Below, in pieces: positions 44,221 through 53,578 of a DNA stretch of 64,000 bases (positions are counted from its first letter, which is position 1; each line of letters opens with the position of its first letter). A model generated the notes under the pieces. The model saw only the letters and a list, made by a program, of their open reading frames with translations. It searched no databases and was not told where the DNA came from. The stretch is taken from assembly GCF_007002745.1 (NCBI RefSeq), contig NZ_SGNY01000001.1:806001-870000 (forward strand), written 5' to 3'. The translations under genes were made by a program, and so were the position numbers. The stretch is from Martinezella rhizogenes. Lineage in GTDB: Bacteria > Pseudomonadota > Alphaproteobacteria > Rhizobiales > Rhizobiaceae.

Positions 44221-45450
44221 CTAAACCAGCTTCGCGTCGTAAAGCCGCTCCATGAAACCGCGCGGCGCAACCGTCCTCGAAATTTCCGCCAGCGGAAAGC
44301 CGCTTCCGGCCAGCGGCAGGAAACCTTTTTCGAAGGCGTAATCGAGATAACGCATCATCAGCATCACATCGCATTCGTGGCAGTTGATTCCGGTTCCGGC
44401 GAGCGCCTGCCGGGCTTTGCTGGTGTCGTATCTGGCGCTGTCACGCACATAATCGGCATTGCCCAGCATCGACAGAAGATCGGTGAAGACCGAGCTGTAG
44501 GCTTTACCGTCCCGCAGCATCCGGCCCTGATTGAGCGCATCGAAATAATTGTCGCGTGACAATTCGCGCACCACATAGCCGCAATCGCGCACCTGTTCCA
44601 CCAGCGTGTTCCAGTCGATCGGTTTCGGATTGACGAGATTGAAGGTGCGGCGGTTGTGAGCGCGCCAGTTCATGGCGAGATTCAGGCTCGCCCGTGCCAC
44701 GTAATCGACCGGCGTGATATCGAAATCTTCATCCGATGCGAAAGTGAAGCCGGTTTCCACAATGGCGCGCACCGCTTCGTAATAGATACCCTTCACCTTG
44801 GTCTGCGTCAGCGGATAACGACCGGTGCGGCTGTCACCCCAGATGTTGCCCGGGCGTACGATGATGAAATCGAGACCCTTTTGCCCGGCGGCGTGCATCA
44901 GCTTTTCCGACTCGAACTTGGAGCGTTCGTAATCCATGTCGGGAAAACGCTGGCCGACGTCGAGCGCATCCTCATAGAGCGTAAACTCCTCGTAGAGCTT
45001 GTCGCCGATGACGCTGAAGCTCGATGTATGCATCAACGGGATCTTACCCTCGAGGCAAAACTCCACCATATTGGCCGAACCGCCGACATTGACCGGCGCG
45101 ATCTTGCTATAGGATGCGATGAGATTGACATTGGCCGCGCAATGCAGCGCAATATCGATCCTTTCGGCAAGGTCACGCCATGCATGCCTTTGCAGGCCGA
45201 GATGCGATCTGGAAACATCGCCGAGAACAGGCACGATGCGGGCGGCGGCCTCCCCCTTGAGGCTGCGTTCCTCGTCATAGCAGAAGAGGATGCTCTCGAT
45301 CTTGCCCATCGCCTCCGCCATGTCGGCGGCACGCACCAGGCAATAGATCGTGGCTTTCGTTGTGTTGAGCAGTTCCTGCAGCAGGCGTCCGCCCATGACG
45401 CCGGTGGCGCCGGTTAGCAGAATATTGTCCACGCCGTTATCGTAAGTCAT
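44221..45450 (-). CDS. Thioester reductase-domain protein (PKS/NRPS release type)
   Basis: A 409-residue stand-alone reductase of the NAD_binding_4/Lys2-thioester-reductase family. The NAD(P) motif TGATGVMGG is at residues 13-21, and the catalytic Tyr174-x-x-x-Lys178 is in MDYERSKFESEKLM. Such domains reduce carrier-protein-bound thioesters to aldehydes or alcohols, releasing the chain. It is the last gene of the KS/ACP gene line, 13 bases after the SDR, which fits chain release. It ends at the edge of the cluster. The nearest analogues are the reductases in zeamine-type pathways. Confidence 0.88.
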   Translation of the reverse strand: MTYDNGVDNILLTGATGVMGGRLLQELLNTTKATIYCLVRAADMAEAMGKIESILFCYDEERSLKGEAAARIVPVLGDVSRSHLGLQRHAWRDLAERIDIALHCAANVNLIASYSKIAPVNVGGSANMVEFCLEGKIPLMHTSSFSVIGDKLYEEFTLYEDALDVGQRFPDMDYERSKFESEKLMHAAGQKGLDFIIVRPGNIWGDSRTGRYPLTQTKVKGIYYEAVRAIVETGFTFASDEDFDITPVDYVARASLNLAMNWRAHNRRTFNLVNPKPIDWNTLVEQVRDCGYVVRELSRDNYFDALNQGRMLRDGKAYSSVFTDLLSMLGNADYVRDSARYDTSKARQALAGTGINCHECDVMLMMRYLDYAFEKGFLPLAGSGFPLAEISRTVAPRGFMERLYDAKLV

Positions 45451-45463
45451 CGCCGATCTCCGT

Positions 45464-46231
45464 TTAGAGCGTTCCGACCCGCATGCCGCCATCCATCGGG
45501 ATCACTGCGGCATTGAGGTAATTGGTTTTGCAGGTGGCCAGAAACGTCACCACTTCCGCCACATCATCAGGCGTGCCCCAGCGTCCGACCGGGACGATCG
45601 AGCGCACCAGACGTTCATCGGCCACCGTGTCGTTGATGCCTTCCTGTTCGAAGGGTTTGGACATGTTGGTCTTGCAGATGCCCGGCGCAATCGCCGTGAC
45701 GCTGATGTTGAACTGTCCGAGTTCCTGCGCCCAGGATTCCGAAGCCTTGATGAGACCGGCCTTGGAGGCGGCATAAGCCGCCCCACCCCCTGCCCCCCAG
45801 ATGCCGGCAATCGAGGCGATGTTGATGACCCGCCCGTAACGCTGGCGCACCATCGAGCGCGTAAAGACACCCGTGCAGTTGAACGCACCCGCAAGGTTGA
45901 CGTCGATGACCTTGCGGGACTGCGTCTGGCTGCGGTCGTTGACGCAATAGGTGCGATCGAGAATGCCGGCATTATTGACCAGTACGGTCACCGGCAAACC
46001 CATTTTCTGGGCAATGGCACCCGATGCCTGCTCGACGCTGCCATGATCGGTGACATCCATGGCGAAAATGCCAAGGTGCCCGGGTTTTCCGATCTCCTGT
46101 TCAAGGCGCTGCAGCGCGGTAACGTCGATATCAACAGCCGCTACCGCATAACCAACATCGAGCAACGCAAGGGTAATGGCGGCGCCGAAGCCGCCTGAAG
46201 CACCGGTCACGACCGCAATTTGCTGGCTCAC
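45464..46231 (-). CDS. Short-chain dehydrogenase/reductase in the PKS line
   Basis: A 255-residue SDR with the TGASGGFG nucleotide motif at residues 9-16 and Tyr153-x-x-x-Lys157. It probably reduces a keto or beta-keto group of a chain intermediate, or acts on an acyl product after release, using NAD(P)H. It starts with GTG, and GTGA overlaps the aminotransferase stop, so translation is coupled. FabG-like, but not in a fatty-acid operon. Confidence 0.87.
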   Translation of the reverse strand: MSQQIAVVTGASGGFGAAITLALLDVGYAVAAVDIDVTALQRLEQEIGKPGHLGIFAMDVTDHGSVEQASGAIAQKMGLPVTVLVNNAGILDRTYCVNDRSQTQSRKVIDVNLAGAFNCTGVFTRSMVRQRYGRVINIASIAGIWGAGGGAAYAASKAGLIKASESWAQELGQFNISVTAIAPGICKTNMSKPFEQEGINDTVADERLVRSIVPVGRWGTPDDVAEVVTFLATCKTNYLNAAVIPMDGGMRVGTL

Positions 46232-47592
46232 GCGACTTCCTCGTCCTTGAAGGCGATTTCCATGACCTTGCGGGCATTGACGAGCGCATCGGAGATGCGT
46301 TCCTCGAAGAAATGCACGTCGTCCTGGTTCATCAAGAGGTTGGAATAGATGCGCGACAGCGGTGAGAACTGGATGCCGTGGCGCTTGCTCACCTCGCGGA
46401 TGATGATGTCGCAGAATTTCACCTTGTGCGAATAGCCCTCGGAGCGATCCACCGGCTCTTCCTGCGAATGGTAGACCAGCGCCGTCGGCATGCCCTGAAT
46501 GACGAGCGGCATTCCGGCAGCCTTCGCCGCCTTGGTGAAGACGCCCGAAATTTGTTCGGTGTAGCGACGCATCCGGTCATAGCAACCCGGATCCTTCTCG
46601 ACGATATCGAAGGTCGCCTTGATGGCGGCGAGACCCAGCGGGTAACCGTTGAAAGTGCCGGCATGGATGACTTTGCCGCGCGTATAGAGATCCATGATGT
46701 CGCGCCGGCCGGCAATGGCGGAAATCGGCATCGATCCGCCGCCCAGCGCCTTGCCGAAGGTGGCGAGATGCGGCGTGACGCCGAGAATATCCTGCGCGCC
46801 GCCGAGACCCAGACGCACGCCGGTGATGATCTCGTCGAAGATCAGGACGATATTATGCTCTTCGCACAGTTCCTTGGTGCGCTCCAGATAACCTTCGACC
46901 GGGAAGATACCGCCGCCATTGATGCAGATCGGCTCCATCAGCACGGCGGCGATCTCGTTACCGTAGCGGCGGATGGTGGCTTCCAGCGCGTTGATGTCGT
47001 TCCACGGCAGCATGAAGCTCTGGCTTTCCAGCACGCCCTCGGCGCGGCCTAGCGTATCGAGCATGTCGCCCTGGTATTTTTCCGGTACGGGGAAATCGAG
47101 ATTGTCCTTCTTGCGGAAGCCCATGACGTTGTCGGCATTGCCGTGATAATGGCCATGAAAGCGGATGAAGCGGTTCTTGCCGGTAAAGCCGCGCGCCAGC
47201 CGCAGCGCATTCTGCACCGCCTCGGTACCGCTCAGGCAAAACCGGACCATCTCGGCGCAGGGAATATGCTTGATCATCAGTTCCGCCACCTCGATCTCCA
47301 GATCGCAGGTATCGACGGAAGTGACCTTCTCCATGTAGCGGATCAGCGCCTCATTATAGGCCTCATTGTGGTGGCCGACGAAAAGTGCGCCGAATTTGCA
47401 GAAGAGATCCAGATGTTCATTGCCGTCGAGATCCCATACGCGGGAATTGCGGCCCTTGTTGAAGGGCACCACGAAGGCACGCTCGGCGTCGCCGAAATTA
47501 TAGTGGGTGCCGCCCGGCATCAGTTCCCAGAGCCGTTTGTAAAAATCGCGCGAAATCTTCAGCGTCAGCTTGCTGTCCGTATCTGTGATCAT
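46228..47592 (-). CDS. PLP class-III aminotransferase (GSA-aminotransferase-like)
   Basis: A 454-residue fold-type I aminotransferase. The PLP lysine is Lys281 in HLATFGKALGGG, and DEIITGVRLGLGG and FCLSGTEAVQNALRLAR are typical. N-terminal GGTHYNFGDAERAFVVPFNKGRNSRVWDLDG follows the glutamate-1-semialdehyde aminomutase branch. In this operon it most likely transaminates an aldehyde or ketone made on the polyketide chain. Its ATG overlaps the PfaD-like stop (ATGA). HemL itself would be expected elsewhere in the genome. Confidence 0.88.
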   Translation of the reverse strand: MITDTDSKLTLKISRDFYKRLWELMPGGTHYNFGDAERAFVVPFNKGRNSRVWDLDGNEHLDLFCKFGALFVGHHNEAYNEALIRYMEKVTSVDTCDLEIEVAELMIKHIPCAEMVRFCLSGTEAVQNALRLARGFTGKNRFIRFHGHYHGNADNVMGFRKKDNLDFPVPEKYQGDMLDTLGRAEGVLESQSFMLPWNDINALEATIRRYGNEIAAVLMEPICINGGGIFPVEGYLERTKELCEEHNIVLIFDEIITGVRLGLGGAQDILGVTPHLATFGKALGGGSMPISAIAGRRDIMDLYTRGKVIHAGTFNGYPLGLAAIKATFDIVEKDPGCYDRMRRYTEQISGVFTKAAKAAGMPLVIQGMPTALVYHSQEEPVDRSEGYSHKVKFCDIIIREVSKRHGIQFSPLSRIYSNLLMNQDDVHFFEERISDALVNARKVMEIAFKDEEVA

Positions 47593-49286
47593 GGCTGTGC
47601 GTTCTCCAGTTTGGCCGGCGATGCTGCCGGGGCGGTTCCGATTGACGGGGATGGATGCCGTGTTGGCGGCGTTGAAGGACGGGCCGGATTTTCCGTCCAG
47701 GGCCGGCAGCGGTAGAGTTCGTCTGGCACCGGTAGGCCAGCGTTTTTCAGCGCTTCGAGCCTTGCAAGATAGGCCGCGTTGCGCATCAGAAGATCGGCGA
47801 TAACGACGACGGAGCGGTGCTCGACCGGCTCGTAAGGGCTGCCACGCAACCATTCATTGATCGCGCCCATGGCCGGGCCACACCAGATCTGGTAGTCGAC
47901 CGCGCGGGATTTCTCTCCGGCAATCGCCCAGCGGGAGGATTGGCCGAGATACCACTGGAAGACCAGCGCCATGCGCTTTTTCGGATGCGTTTCCGCCGCC
48001 TCGATAAGTCGGGGGTTGCCGCGTGCCTGAAAGAACTGCCGGGTCTCTTCCCAGACCTGCGGCAAGGAGCGTTGGAAAAATCCGCTTTCCAGGCTGGCGA
48101 TTTCCGCTGCCGGAATGTCTTCGAGGCCGTCATATTGCTTGTAGAGATTGTAAAGCTTCTGGGCGCGCATGGCATACATGGTGCCGCCCTTCAGCACCTG
48201 CACCTTGGAGCCGATCTCGAACATGTCGGCGGATGGCGCCATCGCCATGTCGTCCATCTTCGCCCGCCCCAGCAGGGTCTTCACCTGCGGCGACGTGCCG
48301 GCCTCGATGCAGGCCTGATTGATCGACCCCGTGCAGACATAGGCCGCGCCCATGGCGAAAGCCGCATAGACCGCCTGCGGATTGCCGATGCCGCCAGCTG
48401 CGCCGATGCGGATGCGGAATGCCTCTCCCCTGAGGTCGGCTATTTCATCTCTTAGCGCCGCAACGGAAGGAAACGCGCAATTCAGCACGCCATTATCGGT
48501 ATGGCCACCGGAATTGGCCTCGACGGTGATGTCGTCGGCCATCGGCAGCTCGCCCGCCATCGCCGCCTGTTCGGCGGAAATCAGACCGTCCTCGACCAGC
48601 CTTGAAAGGATTTTTTCCGGGGCCGGATTGATGAAATGCTGCGCCACTTCGCGGCGCGAAACCTTGGCGATGATGCGATGGCGTGCTTCGACTGTCCCCT
48701 GCCCGTTACGAACAAGCCCGGCCGCACGCCAATAAACGATGGCCGGCGAAAGGTTCATATAGGCAGAAGCCTCTACCACCTTCACGCCATGGCGGATGCA
48801 CAGACGCACCACATCCATTTCCCATTCGGCATCGCCGGGATTATGCAGCAGATTGACGCCGCAAGGCCCATGCGGCAGGACGGCGCTGATGCGCGCCAGC
48901 GCCGAGACGACACGCTCCCTGCCAAGGCCCCCTGCACCGAAGAAACCCAGAAGCCGCTCCTTGCCAAGTGCGATCACCATGTCTTCGGAGTGAATGCCAT
49001 TGGCCATCGCCCCGGCATAATAGGCCATGCGCACGCCGTAATCGCGCAGGAAACCCGGATCGCCGAGTTGGCTGGGTGTCAGCACGGGTACAATTCCCCG
49101 GCATTTTTCCACGTCGGTACAGGAAGCTTCGAGCGACCGCTGGCCACCAAATTCGAGTACATAGAGGCGTTTATCGAGATCAGCGAGAAGCCCACCCATT
49201 GCCTCGATGGTAGTGGGGTCAATACCCGCCTGTTTTTTCCATGTCCGGAAAAGCGGTGTGGAATTGATGTGCGGATTTTCATTCAT
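47589..49286 (-). CDS. PfaD-type enoyl reductase (FMN, 2-nitropropane-dioxygenase-like)
   Basis: A 565-residue protein of the PfaD branch. FMN-barrel landmarks are FFGAGGLGRERV near residue 110, HGPCGVNLLHNPGD, GVKVVEASAYM, and the GAAGGIGNPQAVYAAFAMGAAYVCTGSINQACIEAG block. The C-terminal PFAD-specific region follows. In PUFA synthases PfaD supplies trans enoyl reduction to the ACP-bound chain. The ATG at 49286 overlaps the KS-CLF gene's TGA; the long open frame upstream is in the wrong register for homology. Confidence 0.92.
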   Translation of the reverse strand: MNENPHINSTPLFRTWKKQAGIDPTTIEAMGGLLADLDKRLYVLEFGGQRSLEASCTDVEKCRGIVPVLTPSQLGDPGFLRDYGVRMAYYAGAMANGIHSEDMVIALGKERLLGFFGAGGLGRERVVSALARISAVLPHGPCGVNLLHNPGDAEWEMDVVRLCIRHGVKVVEASAYMNLSPAIVYWRAAGLVRNGQGTVEARHRIIAKVSRREVAQHFINPAPEKILSRLVEDGLISAEQAAMAGELPMADDITVEANSGGHTDNGVLNCAFPSVAALRDEIADLRGEAFRIRIGAAGGIGNPQAVYAAFAMGAAYVCTGSINQACIEAGTSPQVKTLLGRAKMDDMAMAPSADMFEIGSKVQVLKGGTMYAMRAQKLYNLYKQYDGLEDIPAAEIASLESGFFQRSLPQVWEETRQFFQARGNPRLIEAAETHPKKRMALVFQWYLGQSSRWAIAGEKSRAVDYQIWCGPAMGAINEWLRGSPYEPVEHRSVVVIADLLMRNAAYLARLEALKNAGLPVPDELYRCRPWTENPARPSTPPTRHPSPSIGTAPAASPAKLENAQP

Positions 49287-52200
49287 GCTGCGGCCACCCA
49301 TGATGATTGGTCGGTGCGGCGACGGGCAAAACCGGCGCCGAGATTGTCGCAAATGCCGATGACATTGCCTTTGTGGATGATCTCGGCGACGAAGACGAAG
49401 GATGCGGTCTCCAGCGTCACACCGTCCTCGCCATAAGCGAGGTCGATCGACTTGCAGGTCAGGCGATACCTCAGCGTATCGCGCTGTGGTTTCACCTCCC
49501 CCCGGAACTTGGCGCTGTATTGATGGTCGGTCAGCGTATGTCCGCTCAGGTGAGGCACCGAATAAAGCCCGAGATAGGCCAGGTAGAATTTCAGAAGCTG
49601 TTCGCAACCTTCCACCAGCAATGTTCCCGGCACACAGGGGTCGTTCTTGAAATGCGCCTTGAAAGCCCAGTGATCAGGATCAATGTCGCGCTCGCCGACC
49701 ACCACGCCGAGGCCGAACGCGCCGCCTTTGGGGTCGACATCCACCACCCGGTCGAGCATTCTGGCCATCGGTGTCCACAGCTTTGGCGCGGCAGTTTCAG
49801 TTCTGTAGTCAAGACCAAAGCAGCTTGCCGGATCGCCGTGGCCCAGTGCCTCGATATCGTCTTCGGTGAAACGATCCTTCGTGCAGTTCAGCAGCGGTGT
49901 GAAGGGTTGCCGCACAGCGCCGTCATTTTTCAGGAAGGGAGCCGGATCGACACCCTTTGAGCGTTCCAGATCGCGCGGCAGGAAAAAGCCGGAATTAGCC
50001 TCCAGCCGGAAAACGGGCCGCTCATCGGCAAGGCACCAATATTCGTAGGAAACCAGAATATTACGGCCGACCTTGAGGAAGGATTTGATATCCACCCGAC
50101 CGCGCAGCAATTCGCCGGCGCGCGGCATTTCGCCATAAACGAAGGTGCGGCTGTCCACCGCCCGATAGCGCAATTCACCCCGGAACAATTGATCGCAGCC
50201 GATAAGCGTGAAGGCGACGATCATCGCATGTGACGATTCCAGCGCCACGAAAGCTGGAACCTTGTCCTCGCACATGAACCAGGCATCGGCGGGCAGATCG
50301 AGTTCCCATTCGATGCGGCAGGGCTCCAGCGCACCGGCCTTGGCCGTCGTGCCGGTAATGCGCGAGGCGAACATATAGGGCGGCGATGGCATGCGCGTGC
50401 GCACCGCATAGGTATCGGCCAGCGCATAATCCGGCCCGAGCACGCGGCTGACCGCACCATCCGTCAGCTCGATCAACTGCGCTTCATCGAACAATGCGGC
50501 ACGCGCTGGACTAACCGTCTCACCGGACATCATATGGCTCAAGCGACGATAGAACGCCTGCTCGGTCTGCATGAAGCGCAGGTTCGTCTGCGCATTCCGG
50601 ATCGCCTGCCGCTGCTGCCAGGTCAGCGGCAGGCGTGGGAAGCAGCCGGAGACCGGGCCATCGAGAGCTTCGGTCACCACTGCCGGGGACATCTGTGGCC
50701 GCATTGCAGGTGGAGATTTTCCAAACAGGGCAAAATTGGCGGGATCGAGAATGATCTCGGCCATGGTCCGCTCCCGCCCGGTGAAGACCCTTACGAGCAA
50801 AGGATCGGTCGCCGAAACACCCGCGGGAGCGCTGACCGCCTGAGGCCGCGCCACTGTCGGGCTTTCCAACAATATATGCGTATAGGCCCGATCGACCCCC
50901 ATACCACTGATTGCCGCCAGTTGCGGCCCCGTCGAGCGCTGCGGTGACAGGCCGTAATGCAGGACCAGCGCGGTATGGATGAGGCTCAGCATGCCGGAAG
51001 CCGCGCCAAGATGGCCGTAGTGACGCTTTGAACTGTCCGCAGCAACGGTGGCGCCATAGACCCTGGCAAGCCCCTCCGCCTCGATGCGGGCTTCCACATC
51101 ATCCGCCATGCTGTAGCGTTCGAGATAACTTATCTCTTGCGGCGCAACGCCTGTTTTTTGCAGGCAGGCCTCCGCCACATTGGCCACGGCATCCGCCGAT
51201 GGCTGGAAGGTGGTGCCCGGCGTTGTGTCATGGCGGATTTCAAGGCCACGAAGGCGGGCATAGGCGCGTCCGGCCGGTCCGCCATCCGCTCTTTCGAGCA
51301 TAAGCACGCCGCAGCCTTCCCCCACGGGCTGGCTGCGATTTGGGTTGGCATAGATCATGTTTTCCAGCCCGCCATCACAGGCGCTGCTGGCCAGAATGAC
51401 CGCATCGACCATATTCTCGGAAAGCATGTAGCGCGCCAGTTGCAGCCCCTTGAAAGCCGAGCTTTCATGCGCGCACAGGGCAAAAGCCGGTCCATCCAGC
51501 CGCAGATGCGCAGCCACGCGGCTTGCGGCTATATTGCCCACCCCACCGGTAATGCCTTCGGCGAAGGGTTCGGGAAAAAGACTTTCTTTCACGATTCCTT
51601 GCAGACCGACGAGCTGCTCTGCCGAAAGTTTTATGCCCGACCTCTCGAGGCCGTCGCGCAATTGCCAGCCGATCTCGTTGCGCGCCTGATAACGCAGGCA
51701 GCTATGATCGACATCCCGTGCGACGATGACCGCGATGTTACGCCTCTGCCCGTCCAGCGCATAACCCGCATCCAGAAATGCCCGCTCGGCCACCGGCAGC
51801 AGAAAGGCGTGGGCCAGAAGGTGATTGCCGATGACTTTCGGCGGCAGCTTGAAGTGGCGGCAATCGAAATCGAAACTCTCGATATAGCCGCCGGCCGGCG
51901 CTTCTCCGATCCCACCCAGCGCCAGAATATCGGCACGCTTTTCGAGACCCAGCCAGCGCGTGCGTGGCAATGGCTGAAACCATTGACGTCCGGTCGTTAT
52001 CGTCTCGCGAAACGCCTCGATATTATCGGTTCCCGGCAGGGCCATGGCTATGCCGACAATATCAATTCCGGCCGGAGTGGTGGTAGGTGGGGTTGTAATC
52101 GTCGGCACCATCGCGCCCGCAACATGCTCGCGCAGCACCATGTGGCCGTTCACGCCGCCGAAACCGAAGGCATTGATGCCGGCACGACGCGGTTTTTCAC

Positions 52201-53446
52201 CCCTCGCCCAGGGTTTGTTTTCGCGAACGATATGATCGCGATTCACAAGCCCTTTGGGCGTCGTCACAAGGTTTTCTATTTGCAGCGTCGCCGGTATCAG
52301 GTCGTGCTGCATCGCCAGCAGCACCTTCAGCAGGCTTGCCATGCCCGATGCGGTGAGGCTGTGGCCGTTATTGGCCTTGTTGGCGCCAAGAAGCGGTATC
52401 GACGTTTCGCCAAAGAAGCGCTCGATGGTCGAAAGCTCCACCTGATCGCCCGCCGGTGTGCCCGTCGCATGGCATTCCAGATAATCGATATCAGGCGAAA
52501 TGCTGGCATAGGCGCGTTGCAGCGCCAGCATCTGCCCATGCGGATCGGGTAGCAGCATGTGCTTGGCGCCGCCATCATTGGAAACGCCGATCGCCTCGAT
52601 GACACCGTAAATCCGGTCGCCGTCGCGCAGCGCGTCTTCGTAACGTTTCAGCGCCACGATGCCGGCGCCTTCCCCGGCCTTCAATCCTTGCGAGGACTGG
52701 TCGAAGGGGACCGAGCGGCCATCGGTCGGAAAAGCCTTCAGAACGTTGAAACCATGGTCGAGATAGATATGGTCCGCATGGCAGACCGCGCCCGCCAGCA
52801 TCATGTCGGCGCTGCCGTCGAGAAGATAGGAACTAGCCACGCGGATGGCGTAAAGCGCCGAGGAGCAGGCCGCGTCGATGGCATAGGTCGGCCCTGAAAG
52901 ACCAAGTGCCAGCGCCGCGATCGTGGCATTGTGACTGCCGGTCATGAGATTGAGCCCGGACAGGCCGCTGGTATCCCAATAGGCGGGGAAGGAAAAGTCC
53001 GGCCGGTCCAGCAGTTCCCGCAGATAGGGCTCGAGAATCCGGTGATAAAAGCCCGACATCAGGCGTTTGCCGGAATGAGTCGGCATGCCGATATTGCCGG
53101 CGATCAGGCCGCAACGCTGTGGAGATGCGCCGCTGTCTTCAAGCGCCTGACGTGCCGCATGCATGGTCCAGTGAAACAGCGGGTCGAGTGTGGCAAGGTC
53201 CTCCGCCGGCAGGCGATAACCTTCGGCCTCGAAACGGAAGTCACGCACGTGGCCATTTCGGTTGTAGCAGATATGATCGGCCGTACCCGGCTCGGGATGA
53301 TAATAAAGCGCTGGATCGACACCCAGTTCAGCAACGGAGAGCGGCGACGTACTGTCCCTGCCCTCGACCAGATTGCGCCAGTAACGATCCGGGGTATCCG
53401 CACCCGGAAAGACGCATCCAAGCCCCGTAATTGCTATCTGTCCCAT
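49283..53446 (-). CDS. PUFA-synthase-like subunit: KS-CLF-DH-DH
   Basis: A 1387-residue polyprotein. Residues ~1-430 are a ketosynthase with Cys194 (DAACSSAL) and His326 (CHATGTPAGDQ). Residues ~445-860 form a second KS fold, the chain-length factor, with Glu661 (AHESSAFKG) where the nucleophile would be. The C-terminal half has two FabA-type hot-dog dehydratases: a first around 1010-1180 (PSPPYMFASR) and a second around 1220-1370 (AHFKNDPCVPGTLLVEGCEQ). This is the PfaC-like layout that makes double bonds in PUFA and zeamine-type synthases. GAAGG 8 bases upstream fixes the start. Confidence 0.9.
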   Translation of the reverse strand: MGQIAITGLGCVFPGADTPDRYWRNLVEGRDSTSPLSVAELGVDPALYYHPEPGTADHICYNRNGHVRDFRFEAEGYRLPAEDLATLDPLFHWTMHAARQALEDSGASPQRCGLIAGNIGMPTHSGKRLMSGFYHRILEPYLRELLDRPDFSFPAYWDTSGLSGLNLMTGSHNATIAALALGLSGPTYAIDAACSSALYAIRVASSYLLDGSADMMLAGAVCHADHIYLDHGFNVLKAFPTDGRSVPFDQSSQGLKAGEGAGIVALKRYEDALRDGDRIYGVIEAIGVSNDGGAKHMLLPDPHGQMLALQRAYASISPDIDYLECHATGTPAGDQVELSTIERFFGETSIPLLGANKANNGHSLTASGMASLLKVLLAMQHDLIPATLQIENLVTTPKGLVNRDHIVRENKPWARGEKPRRAGINAFGFGGVNGHMVLREHVAGAMVPTITTPPTTTPAGIDIVGIAMALPGTDNIEAFRETITTGRQWFQPLPRTRWLGLEKRADILALGGIGEAPAGGYIESFDFDCRHFKLPPKVIGNHLLAHAFLLPVAERAFLDAGYALDGQRRNIAVIVARDVDHSCLRYQARNEIGWQLRDGLERSGIKLSAEQLVGLQGIVKESLFPEPFAEGITGGVGNIAASRVAAHLRLDGPAFALCAHESSAFKGLQLARYMLSENMVDAVILASSACDGGLENMIYANPNRSQPVGEGCGVLMLERADGGPAGRAYARLRGLEIRHDTTPGTTFQPSADAVANVAEACLQKTGVAPQEISYLERYSMADDVEARIEAEGLARVYGATVAADSSKRHYGHLGAASGMLSLIHTALVLHYGLSPQRSTGPQLAAISGMGVDRAYTHILLESPTVARPQAVSAPAGVSATDPLLVRVFTGRERTMAEIILDPANFALFGKSPPAMRPQMSPAVVTEALDGPVSGCFPRLPLTWQQRQAIRNAQTNLRFMQTEQAFYRRLSHMMSGETVSPARAALFDEAQLIELTDGAVSRVLGPDYALADTYAVRTRMPSPPYMFASRITGTTAKAGALEPCRIEWELDLPADAWFMCEDKVPAFVALESSHAMIVAFTLIGCDQLFRGELRYRAVDSRTFVYGEMPRAGELLRGRVDIKSFLKVGRNILVSYEYWCLADERPVFRLEANSGFFLPRDLERSKGVDPAPFLKNDGAVRQPFTPLLNCTKDRFTEDDIEALGHGDPASCFGLDYRTETAAPKLWTPMARMLDRVVDVDPKGGAFGLGVVVGERDIDPDHWAFKAHFKNDPCVPGTLLVEGCEQLLKFYLAYLGLYSVPHLSGHTLTDHQYSAKFRGEVKPQRDTLRYRLTCKSIDLAYGEDGVTLETASFVFVAEIIHKGNVIGICDNLGAGFARRRTDQSSWVAAA

Positions 53447-53578
53447 CGCGATCATCCTTCAAATGGCGCGCAGAGGGAGAGCGTCTCCGGCCTGAACCGG
53501 AACACGGAAACGCTTCTCACTGCCTGTCGTTATGAGTTTATGGCAAGCCTTCGCTTTTCCGGACCTTGATCGGGGCGG

